Shown: positions 1 through 5,376 of the stretch, piece after piece | How positions within the stretch are numbered: position 1 is the first letter of the stretch | How the letters are laid out: the number at the start of each line of letters is the position of its first letter | From: Pyrodictiaceae archaeon | GTDB lineage: Archaea > Thermoproteota > Thermoprotei_A > Sulfolobales > Pyrodictiaceae | Direction: 5' to 3' | DNA: 5,376 nt | Assembly: GCA_027033675.1 (NCBI GenBank) | Contig: JALVKZ010000082.1 | Coordinates: 1-5,376 of the forward strand | Notes under the pieces: model-generated | The model's input: the letters and a program-made list of their open reading frames with translations, nothing else | Database searches by the model: none | Told to the model about the DNA's origin: nothing | Made by a program: the position numbers and the translations under genes

Positions 1-406
1 GCCTAACATCGCTAGGCACGTGTATAGCCGATAAATAGGCGTTAGCAGTAGCTATGATAGCAAGTGCTCCTGGCACAGTTATAGCGAGCATTAATCCGAG
101 AACAGTGCCAGCTGACTCCCTTGCCTCCCGGTACCTTGCGGCCCCGATGTATTGGCCAACCAGTGCAGAGACGCTACTAGCGAGTCCAAAGGACACCCCG
201 AATAGTATGTCGGGGTAGGGCCAAGAAACTATAGGTGCTCCAAGGGCGGCTTTGCCGAGCCTAGAGAGCCAGAAGGTATCAACTATCTCATAGATAGTAT
301 TAATACCCATAGAGAGCATGAGTGGTGCAGCAAGCCACAATATGAGCTTGAATATGTTGGGCTCCGTGAGCACCTTCTCGCGTAGACCCTTAATTCTAGC
401 ACCCAT
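1..406 (-). CDS. MATE-family multidrug/metabolite exporter, N-terminal part (gene runs off the left edge)
   Basis: Reading the minus strand from the ATG at 406-404 gives 135 uninterrupted residues to the window edge, about 30 percent of a usual 440-480 residue MATE protein. After a basic start, a first membrane helix (about residues 18-40) contains LAAPLMLSMG and leads into VDTFWLSRLG (42-51), a MATE family hallmark. A second hydrophobic stretch (about 54-88) ends in GQYIGAARYREA, matching the conserved Q-x-x-GA motif and following loop. A third helix spans about 100-124. MATE proteins sit in the cytoplasmic membrane and expel drugs or metabolites in exchange for H+ or Na+. D43 is placed like the TM1 aspartate implicated in coupling in archaeal MATE structures (inference). 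The frame has a stop at 440-442. An in-frame TTG at 424-422 is an alternative start, but ATG is preferred. The substrate cannot be predicted. Confidence 0.9.
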   Translation of the reverse strand, partial: MGARIKGLREKVLTEPNIFKLILWLAAPLMLSMGINTIYEIVDTFWLSRLGKAALGAPIVSWPYPDILFGVSFGLASSVSALVGQYIGAARYREARESAGTVLGLMLAITVPGALAIIATANAYLSAIHVPSDVR

Positions 407-482
407 GTCGCCACTATGCGACAATTCCCTGCTCCACCACTATCCATTATTGTCTCAAAGATTCATGGCTTAGGCCGTGCGG

Positions 483-506
483 TTCTCTACGAGGTGCTGT
501 AGAGGA
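483..506 (-). other. Short hairpin in the putative MATE leader
   Basis: CTCTAC at 485-490 and GTAGAG at 499-504 form a perfect 6-bp inverted repeat around an 8-base loop. On the plus strand the stem can extend by a G-T wobble and one more A-T pair. No poly-T tract follows on either strand, so it is not a typical intrinsic terminator. If transcription starts near the TATA element at 554-560, this structure lies in the MATE leader. A 6-bp repeat in a gap of this size can occur by chance. Confidence 0.3.
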
Positions 507-553
507 TTTGATGGGGTAAGAAGTCTCCAGCCAGCATAGGGACAGACAAGACC

Positions 554-560
554 TATATAT
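554..560 (-). promoter_or_regulatory. Candidate TATA box (TATATAT), possibly for the MATE transcript
   Basis: The minus strand reads GCATATATAGG here, the clearest TATA-like element in the gap. Archaeal TATA boxes lie about 25 bases before the transcription start, which would put initiation near 530-537, next to a minus-strand ATG at 537. The MATE leader would then be about 125 bases, long for this group. The element is nearly symmetric and could instead serve the plus strand. A weaker, closer alternative for MATE is the ATAAT around 447-451 on the minus strand. This is assigned by motif and spacing only. Confidence 0.35.
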
Positions 561-668
561 GCAGAGCCAAGAACAATACCCAGCGTAGTCCTAGACGCGC
601 AAAATGTGCGGCAAAGACGAGGAGGGCTACAAACTACATAAAAGAGGATTTGCCAGGTGGGGAAGAGG

Positions 669-3600
669 CTATATTCTTGGCTCTAGTACCCCCTTCTCTA
701 TTAATCGTATCAGTAGCTGCCTCGCTTCACTCGTCTCTAAGCCGAGTCTCTCGGCGACTAGTTGCACTGCCTCACGGAACAAGAGCTCTCCTCTACGCCT
801 CCTCTCCCTCACTATCTCTTGGTAGGCTCTTAGCTCTTCGGGGTCAAGTATCCCCGCCTCCTCAATGAGCCTCCGCAGCATCTCTAGGTGGGATCGTATT
901 GCCTTTATCGCTGCGAACACGTCACCCTTTCTCTCAAGCCGTGGCGGCTCCTGGCCTATCGCGCGTATAGCCTCCTCGAGCGCAGCTGCCTCGGCCTCGA
1001 GGCTGGCTAGTACCCGTTTTGCCTCTGCCTCTGCCTCCCGGAGTATCCTTTGACCACGGTCAAGGCTGTCTCGCAGTATTGTGCGAGCGCTCTCCACGAG
1101 GCTCCTGGCGGAGCGGACGGCCTCGAGCACCTCACTGCTATGCATCCGCAGCGTCTCTAGCGCCTTGTTCTTCATAGCCTCTGCTTGGCCCAGGGCAGAG
1201 TCCAGGTCGCTTAGGGCCTCTCCCAGCATAGCTGCCTGTGCAAGAGTGGCTTCCTTTGCCTCCTCGTATGCACGGGTAAGTGCCTTGTACCAACTCCTTG
1301 CAGCCACAAGGCTCTCCTCTAGCCCAGCGAGTTCCTCTAGGAGGCGTGTTACTTGTTCATCCAGCTCTACAAGTGGGCGCCTCGCCTCCTCAAGACTCCT
1401 CCGTAGTGCCTTGACGAGCTCCTCTAGCTCCTCTACGCCTAGCTCCTCTGCACCCCTGGCCTCAAAGCCTGGGAGCGCTAGTTTTTCAGGAGGTACCCTG
1501 ACTCCTAGCTTACCTAGTTTCTCCGAGAGCTTCTCTGCGAGCCGGCGAGTCTCGGCGGTGTCCTCAAGTATCCTTCTCACAGACTCCAGTATGGCCTCGA
1601 GCCTGGCTAGGAGCTGCTCTATACGAGGCTCCAGCCCTGGCCCAGTCTCGGCCAGTTGTATTACTCCCAGCTCTTCTAGCCTCTCATATAAGAGGTACAA
1701 CTTGTAGTTATAGCGGATCACGGGCCCAAGGCCATTAACGTAAAACGGTGTATAGCGTCCCGGGTCCCGTGGGTGCTTCTTCTTGGTCTCGCTCCATATC
1801 TTTGCAACGTTTTTCTCTAGTTCCTCCTCGCTGAGATGTAGCCTCTCTATCTCGTCGAAGACGCTTAGCGCGCCACTAAGTCTATCTAGGAGAGGTGTCT
1901 TAACCTTAACCTGTTTCCCGAGAAGAGTCTCTAGCTGCGAGCTAAGAGCCTCTACGAGCTCCCTGGCTCTCCTAGCCGTGCTCTCTATCTCTGCTCTCAG
2001 CCTCCTGGCATCCTCAGCGGCCTTCGCAACGTGGGCTGAGAGAACCTCGTCTCTCACGTAGGTAGCAGTATCGTATACTAGGCGTGCGAGCCTGAGGCTC
2101 ATTAGGCGGTTCCCGGCCCTCAGCGCCTCCACAGCGGTATCGAGTAGATTTCTCATCTTTTTCGTGAACTCCTCTAGGCTGCCAGCCCGGTAATCCCTTG
2201 CCTTAGCTGAGACCACTAGCCCCCATGTCGCTGCTACCGGGTTCTTCTCTACCTCCTCGATTACTTGTCTAGCCTCCTCCACTAGTCTCCAAGCATCCTC
2301 GTCGCTATCCGTTAGCCTTAGCCTCGCCCTCTCAGCGTCAACACGCCTACTAGACCCGGAGGCCGTGACCACTAATCCTCTGTAGAGAAGACTCTGGAGA
2401 ATCATTCGCCGAGTGCCAGGGTTGCGAGCAGCAATTACTAAGTAGTCCCATATCTGCGAGGCCTGTACCTCGCGGTTCCTTGCATCGAGCTGCTCTAGTA
2501 CACGTATGACCGCCTTCTCAAAGGGGCTCAGCACGTCGATGTATACGCTCCCGTTCCTCTTCTCGAGGAACCCATTCGCCGCTAAGAGGGTCATGTATCT
2601 CTCAAGGGTTGTGTACTCGTTGCGATCAATATCGGGGCTGAGTAGGCCTCTCCCCTCACCGCCTTGTCCGCGGTAGAGGTGGTACCTCATCACGTACTCG
2701 TAGGCGGCATTGAGGGCTTCTTGCACCGTGGCTCTAGTGCTCGGAGCTACTAGGAAGTAGCGTAGCGCGCCACTGAGCTCTGTGGGGCGCTCAACGTCGT
2801 AGCCAAGCGCCGGGTCACGGATAATTATCGGTGTACTGTCTATACCCTCCTCGAGGCCTCTTACAAGCCTCTCCTTTATCCTTAGCTCCTCGCCTAGTTC
2901 TCTCAGGAGATTCGTTAGGCGTAGTGGATCCAGGCCAGCTGTCTCAGCTTCCCCGGGTTCTCTCACCACTTGGTCTATGTTCCGGAGAGCCTCCTCCACA
3001 CCTCCATAGGCATCGCTCAGCCTTATCCCGAGTGCTTGCAGCCTTACACGGGTCATCATGGAGTCTATGGGCACTCTCACTATCTTCACGAAGAACTTTG
3101 CCTCGAGGGCCTCAAGTACTCTCTCGGCCTGCGGCTCAACACCGCCATGGTAGACCAAGAGTATTGCATGAGGCCTCCAGTTAGTCATGAGAGCTGTTAG
3201 TAGCTGGCTCTCAAGCCTCTTAGCCTCAGCACTCGTTACCTGACCCGGTACCGTGTAGACTAATAACCTCGCCGAGGCCTCGCCGAGGAGCCTAGCAGTT
3301 ACACGGGCGACGCCATCACCCTGCACGGCTGGCTCAGCGGCTAGTATACCCTCGCTCGCTAGCAGCGTTATTGTGCCTAGGAGGAGGTGCTGCTTACCTG
3401 CCTCGGTGTAGACTCTGCGAATAATCCTTAGCCTCTCAACGCGATCCGCTATGAAGTCCAGGTAGTGTAGCTCAGGGCTCACATAGAGTACTCGCTGCAT
3501 CTTAGGTGAAAGAAGCAGCGCGTGCTCGCCACGCATAGGTAATAGCTTTGAAAACAACCCGTTCCATAGGATACCTGCTAGTCTCTCGGCCTCGGAGCGG

Positions 3601-5108
3601 CTAAGCTCGATTGGAGCTGCATCAGCTACCAGTAGGACTGCATCCTCCTCGCTAGGAGGGGTAGCAACTACGAGCCGGCCAGCAGGGTCGAGGTAGACAA
3701 GATTATCTAGCAGCTTCTCGAGCGGCCTGGTCTCGTCTCTGGGGGCTAGCTGGGGCATTAGCTTAGCTATCTCTGGCTCTACTCCGCGGAGAAGCTTGAA
3801 CGCGTCCTCTACAGCTGGTACCAGTACGACGCTGTGGACTAGGCGCTGGATGCCCAGCTCTCTACGAGGCCACGCCTGCTCACCGTACATGTTAAGCTCT
3901 CTCACAGCTTCGGCGAGAAGCTCTCTGCGGAGACCAGTAGCCTCTACTAGCTGCTGCCAGGTAGCAGCGCCCCGCGCCACTAACTCGTCTAGCACCCTCC
4001 TGGCCCGGGATGGGTCTAGGCCAGCGAGCTTAGCCCTAGCCTCCCAGCCATCAATTAGCCTCACGTAGGCCTCGGAGTTTATTGCGGGTATCTCCGCGCC
4101 CCCGACGCTTAGCTTGAGGCTCTCAAGCGCCTCTAACAGCTCCTCGGTATCAAGTATAGCTACAGCGTCGCCGCACCCCCTCCTACCACGGCTCCAGGAG
4201 ACTAGATAGCGAAAGGCAGATACTATGGCGCCCATGTTGCCAAGGCTACTGGATACGACAGCATTGGCTAGGCCGTGGTCAACTAGTAGTGCGTCGAGTC
4301 CCTCCCCAAGGGAGTATCGGGAAAGGCTTTCGAGGAATGCGAATGCCTCTCTACGGCTAAGTGGCTGAACCCATATAGTCCTCACTCGTCTCTTGAGACG
4401 AGCAGCTATCGTGGCGAAGTCTCTTAGCCCCATGAGCCTGCTATAAGCTGGTGGAGTAAGGCTAGCTACTACATGGAACCTGCCGCTTAGGCACTCCTCT
4501 CCCCTACACCGGGCAGAGACAAGCTCTATATCGCCGTTGAGGAGCCCTACTAGCCCGGCAACAATTAGTCCTAGCTCCTCCTCGGAGGCCGAGGCAACTA
4601 AGTCCTCAAGCTCGTCTATGAAAACTATTACACCTCTACCCTTACCCGCTAGCTCCTTGAGCACGCGCTCCACGTAGTCGCGTAGGCTGGGAGCAGCATC
4701 GGGCGGCCCGAAGCGTGCAAGGAGTCCAGTATTCTCGAGTCCGGCTGCGAGCAGGGCAGCTGTGAGGCGATAGGCTGGGTCCTTCTCTGAGCGCTGACGG
4801 AGAGCCCCGAGGTGAGCTTGTATAGTAGCCGCCCGGGTCTCGAGTGTCAGCCAGCCGCGTCGCCCAGCCCATGGCTTGACCCGGGCATTATAGATGCTTG
4901 TCTTGCCCTCACCCCACTCAGCTACAAGCATTACTAGTACGGGGTCACTGCTCTTCTCTAACTCGTTAAGCGCCTCGGCGACTTGTTGGTAGACTCGCTG
5001 CCTGCTAGGTAGTGGCGGGATATACTCGTCAAGCATCCCGGCATCGGTGCCAGTTAGGCTTGGTAGTCTCTGGGGTACAGCGCCGCATCCTGGACTCTTA
5101 GTAGCCAT
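669..5108 (-). CDS. Very large AAA+/STAND-like P-loop ATPase with winged helices and a long C-terminal coiled coil; family not recognised
   Basis: The protein has 1479 residues and a TAG stop at 671-669. The ATG at 5108 is the earliest possible start, because a TAG lies in frame five codons upstream; Met25 (5036) is an alternative. Visible plan: Walker A AEWGEGKTS (63-71, K69), with Ala in place of the usual first Gly; Walker B IVFIDELEDL (161-170, D165/E166); a sensor-1-like VVASLTPP (213-220) and a sensor-2-like GNMGAIVSAFRYL (290-302), suggesting an intact AAA+ or STAND ATPase. Next come a winged-helix-like part (about 365-425), beta-rich sequence (470-560), an alpha/beta Rossmann-like part (605-690) and two further winged-helix-like parts (785-860, 865-935). 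Heptad-rich helices cover about 940-1065, 1160-1205, 1225-1390 and 1397-1440, with a Tyr-rich insert (1115-1150). The last 40 residues look like another winged helix. There is no signal peptide or membrane segment, so it is probably cytoplasmic. A DNA-associated, ATP-driven role is inferred. Orc1/Cdc6-, KAP- or BrxC/PglY-type relatives are possible but unproven. Confidence 0.93.
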   Translation of the reverse strand: MATKSPGCGAVPQRLPSLTGTDAGMLDEYIPPLPSRQRVYQQVAEALNELEKSSDPVLVMLVAEWGEGKTSIYNARVKPWAGRRGWLTLETRAATIQAHLGALRQRSEKDPAYRLTAALLAAGLENTGLLARFGPPDAAPSLRDYVERVLKELAGKGRGVIVFIDELEDLVASASEEELGLIVAGLVGLLNGDIELVSARCRGEECLSGRFHVVASLTPPAYSRLMGLRDFATIAARLKRRVRTIWVQPLSRREAFAFLESLSRYSLGEGLDALLVDHGLANAVVSSSLGNMGAIVSAFRYLVSWSRGRRGCGDAVAILDTEELLEALESLKLSVGGAEIPAINSEAYVRLIDGWEARAKLAGLDPSRARRVLDELVARGAATWQQLVEATGLRRELLAEAVRELNMYGEQAWPRRELGIQRLVHSVVLVPAVEDAFKLLRGVEPEIAKLMPQLAPRDETRPLEKLLDNLVYLDPAGRLVVATPPSEEDAVLLVADAAPIELSRSEAERLAGILWNGLFSKLLPMRGEHALLLSPKMQRVLYVSPELHYLDFIADRVERLRIIRRVYTEAGKQHLLLGTITLLASEGILAAEPAVQGDGVARVTARLLGEASARLLVYTVPGQVTSAEAKRLESQLLTALMTNWRPHAILLVYHGGVEPQAERVLEALEAKFFVKIVRVPIDSMMTRVRLQALGIRLSDAYGGVEEALRNIDQVVREPGEAETAGLDPLRLTNLLRELGEELRIKERLVRGLEEGIDSTPIIIRDPALGYDVERPTELSGALRYFLVAPSTRATVQEALNAAYEYVMRYHLYRGQGGEGRGLLSPDIDRNEYTTLERYMTLLAANGFLEKRNGSVYIDVLSPFEKAVIRVLEQLDARNREVQASQIWDYLVIAARNPGTRRMILQSLLYRGLVVTASGSSRRVDAERARLRLTDSDEDAWRLVEEARQVIEEVEKNPVAATWGLVVSAKARDYRAGSLEEFTKKMRNLLDTAVEALRAGNRLMSLRLARLVYDTATYVRDEVLSAHVAKAAEDARRLRAEIESTARRARELVEALSSQLETLLGKQVKVKTPLLDRLSGALSVFDEIERLHLSEEELEKNVAKIWSETKKKHPRDPGRYTPFYVNGLGPVIRYNYKLYLLYERLEELGVIQLAETGPGLEPRIEQLLARLEAILESVRRILEDTAETRRLAEKLSEKLGKLGVRVPPEKLALPGFEARGAEELGVEELEELVKALRRSLEEARRPLVELDEQVTRLLEELAGLEESLVAARSWYKALTRAYEEAKEATLAQAAMLGEALSDLDSALGQAEAMKNKALETLRMHSSEVLEAVRSARSLVESARTILRDSLDRGQRILREAEAEAKRVLASLEAEAAALEEAIRAIGQEPPRLERKGDVFAAIKAIRSHLEMLRRLIEEAGILDPEELRAYQEIVRERRRRGELLFREAVQLVAERLGLETSEARQLLIRLIEKGVLEPRI

Positions 5109-5112
5109 TAGT

Positions 5113-5131
5113 CCCCCTAGCTAGAAGGGGG
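5113..5131 (-). promoter_or_regulatory. Hairpin enclosing the Shine-Dalgarno-like purine tract of the large ATPase gene
   Basis: On the minus strand CCCCCU (5131-5126) can pair perfectly with AGGGGG (5118-5113) around the 7-base loop UCUAGCU: five G-C pairs and one A-U. The AGGGGG arm ends four bases before the ATG at 5108 and is the only purine-rich candidate ribosome-binding tract there. It is not a canonical GGAGG or GGTGA. If the transcript starts upstream of 5131, the hairpin would hide this tract. The pairing is seen directly; any effect on translation is inferred. Confidence 0.5.
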
Positions 5132-5141
5132 GCGGTAACAC
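5132..5141 (+). repeat. Direct repeat GCGGTAACAC, copy 1
   Basis: Exact 10-bp match to the sequence at 5169-5178, with starts 37 bases apart. Allowing a one-base gap, the match continues into CGTA in both copies. This copy abuts the hairpin before the large gene and lies near its expected transcription start. It could be half of a paired regulator site, or chance. Confidence 0.5.
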
Positions 5142-5168
5142 ACGTACAACACCACCCATAAACGAGCA

Positions 5169-5178
5169 GCGGTAACAC
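5169..5178 (+). repeat. Direct repeat GCGGTAACAC, copy 2
   Basis: Second exact copy of the 10-mer, directly beside the TATA-like sequence at 5181-5187, a plausible position for a regulator to block or assist TBP/TFB binding. A shorter 7-base match (GCGGTAA) occurs at 5316-5322, inside the first codons of the kinase. Confidence 0.5.
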
Positions 5179-5180
5179 CG

Positions 5181-5187
5181 TATATAC
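5181..5187. promoter_or_regulatory. Candidate TATA box (TATATAC) in the divergent region
   Basis: This is the best TATA-like sequence between the two divergent genes. On the minus strand it would start transcription near 5158, giving the large ATPase gene a leader of about 50 bases that includes the hairpin. On the plus strand it would give the kinase a leader of about 100 bases, which is less likely. A competing minus-strand element, TTTATGG at 5163-5157, would give a leader of about 25-30 bases. Confidence 0.35.
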
Positions 5188-5297
5188 ACCAGTACTATTC
5201 TCTGTTCAGCAAAGCCCTGGCCTATGTCTTACATGATAAGTGCTCGTATAGCCTAGAACTAGTTTTTTGAACAAGGAAACACCCACTATGAAGCCAT

Positions 5298-5303
5298 GGT
5301 GAT
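5298..5303 (+). promoter_or_regulatory. Ribosome-binding site GGTGAT that fixes the TTG start of the kinase
   Basis: GGTGAT is perfectly complementary to the AUCACC near the 3' end of archaeal 16S rRNA. It lies eight bases before the TTG at 5312, a standard spacing. Its TGA (5300-5302) is an in-frame stop for the kinase, so translation cannot begin further upstream. This supports TTG over the internal GTG at 5336. Confidence 0.7.
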
Positions 5304-5311
5304 CCCCCTTC

Positions 5312-5376
5312 TTGCGCGGTAATGGCCCGCTCCTAGTGCTAGCCCTCGGCGGCAATGCATTCATGAGGAAGGGCGA
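5312..5376 (+). CDS. Probable carbamate kinase, N-terminal 21 residues (gene runs off the right edge)
   Basis: From TTG at 5312 the frame reads MRGNGPLLVLALGGNAFMRK and one more Gly before the edge. A hydrophobic strand followed by ALGGNA and a basic RKG is the N-terminal signature of carbamate kinases in the amino-acid kinase superfamily; related kinases usually have LGGS instead. The glycine loop binds the phosphoryl group. Carbamate kinases transfer phosphate between carbamoyl phosphate and ADP in the cytoplasm, supporting ATP production from arginine or agmatine breakdown or supplying carbamoyl phosphate. The start rests on the GGTGAT site eight bases upstream and the in-frame stop at 5300-5302. 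The rest of the roughly 310-residue protein is outside the window, so the call depends on one short motif, and another amino-acid kinase is possible. Confidence 0.75.
   Translation, partial: MRGNGPLLVLALGGNAFMRKG

Larger units (their letters stand above)
407..668. other. Intergenic region between the large ATPase gene and the MATE gene
   Basis: This 262-base gap lies between the stop of the large gene and the start of the MATE gene, both on the minus strand. It holds a TATA-like element at 554-560 and a short inverted repeat (485-490 with 499-504, loop 491-498). A minus-strand ORF of 16 codons (537-487) overlaps that repeat. Purine-rich GGAGCAGGG lies about 20 bases before the MATE ATG on the minus strand and could help ribosomes bind there or at the upstream TTG. 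The only poly-T tracts on the minus strand just after the large gene are four bases long (around 640-643 and 601-604), so termination there is possible but not convincing. I see no tRNA or convincing longer gene. A plus-strand ORF from 604 is mostly antisense to the large gene and was not accepted. Confidence 0.6.
5109..5311. other. Divergent intergenic region between the large ATPase gene and the carbamate kinase gene
   Basis: These 203 bases separate two genes that point away from each other, so both promoters should lie here. TATA-like candidates are TATATAC at 5181-5187 (usable on either strand), TTTATGG on the minus strand at 5163-5157 (about 50 bases before the large gene's ATG) and GTATAG at 5247-5252 on the plus strand. 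A run of six T at 5263-5268 precedes the kinase. A 10-bp direct repeat flanks the minus-strand TATA candidate at 5163-5157. No ORF longer than about ten codons was found on the plus strand. Confidence 0.6.

Noticed and set aside
505..540. Possible C/D-box small RNA (TTGATGGG resembling a C box)
   Set aside because: The C-box match is imperfect and I could not place a D box (CTGA), a D' box or a second C' box at the right spacing.
604..825. Plus-strand ORF of 73 codons with a TATA-like element about 45 bases upstream
   Set aside because: After the first 22 codons it runs antisense to the 3' end of the large gene and has the Ser/Leu-rich composition typical of shadow ORFs. No ribosome-binding site or recognisable motif is present.
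1081..1707. Plus-strand ORF of 208 codons, very rich in Ser, Ala and Leu
   Set aside because: It is fully antisense to the coiled-coil part of the large gene. Glu/Arg/Leu-rich coding DNA readily gives long Ser-rich antisense frames; there is no domain signal.
2831..3200. Two overlapping plus-strand ORFs (117 and 76 codons)
   Set aside because: Both are antisense to the middle of the large gene, with no start signal or family motif. The minus-strand reading has clear protein-like alternation of strands and helices.
4642..4872. Minus-strand ORF of 76 codons in another frame of the large gene
   Set aside because: It overlaps the ATPase core coding sequence in a shifted frame and has Arg/Ser/Pro-rich shadow composition.
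2338..5108. ABC-type signature motif that would make the large protein an SMC/Rad50 relative
   Set aside because: Only LSGR- and LSGA-like fragments occur. None has the LSGGQ pattern or follows the coiled coil, and the Walker A and B motifs lie close together at the N-terminus, unlike SMC proteins.
5224..5256. Plus-strand mini-ORF of ten codons in the divergent region
   Set aside because: Too short, with no ribosome-binding site.
5203..5273. Inverted repeat TGTTCA (5203-5208) and TGAACA (5268-5273)
   Set aside because: Only six bases match, with 59 bases between the arms. Such matches are expected by chance in a region of this size.

Overview
The window reads as chromosomal DNA of a hyperthermophilic archaeon, most likely a member of the Thermoproteota (Crenarchaeota). 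This is inferred from protein composition (rich in Leu, Glu, Arg, Ala and Val, with only four cysteines in 1479 residues), frequent AGG/AGA, ATA and CTA codons, TATA-like boxes, a GGTGAT ribosome-binding site matching the archaeal 16S 3' end, and GC content that looks to be in the mid-50s. A Pyrodictiaceae-like source (Hyperthermus, Pyrodictium, Pyrolobus) is a guess; no search could be run.

Layout from left to right. Bases 1-406 (minus) hold the first 135 residues of a MATE-family membrane exporter whose C-terminus lies outside the window. Bases 407-668 are a 262-base gap with a strong TATA-like element, a small hairpin and a doubtful 16-codon ORF, all readable in the exporter's direction. 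Bases 669-5108 (minus) are one very large gene for a 1479-residue protein: an N-terminal AAA+/STAND-like P-loop ATPase, several predicted winged-helix segments, a central alpha/beta domain, and about 540 C-terminal residues that are mostly coiled coil and end in another winged-helix-like segment. Bases 5109-5311 are a divergent control region with a 10-bp direct repeat, TATA-like boxes and a hairpin that covers the purine tract just before the big gene's start. Bases 5312-5376 (plus) are the first 21 residues of a probable carbamate kinase, beginning at TTG.

The exporter and the kinase are ordinary genes in different processes, and nothing in the sequence ties them to the large ATPase. The ATPase appears to be a stand-alone gene with its own divergent promoter region. 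It is the one candidate here for undescribed biology. Its plan (AAA+ module, winged helices, long coiled coil) resembles DNA-associated ATPases such as Orc1/Cdc6-type AAA+ proteins or the large BrxC/PglY ATPases of BREX defence, but I cannot assign it to a family and no partner genes are visible.
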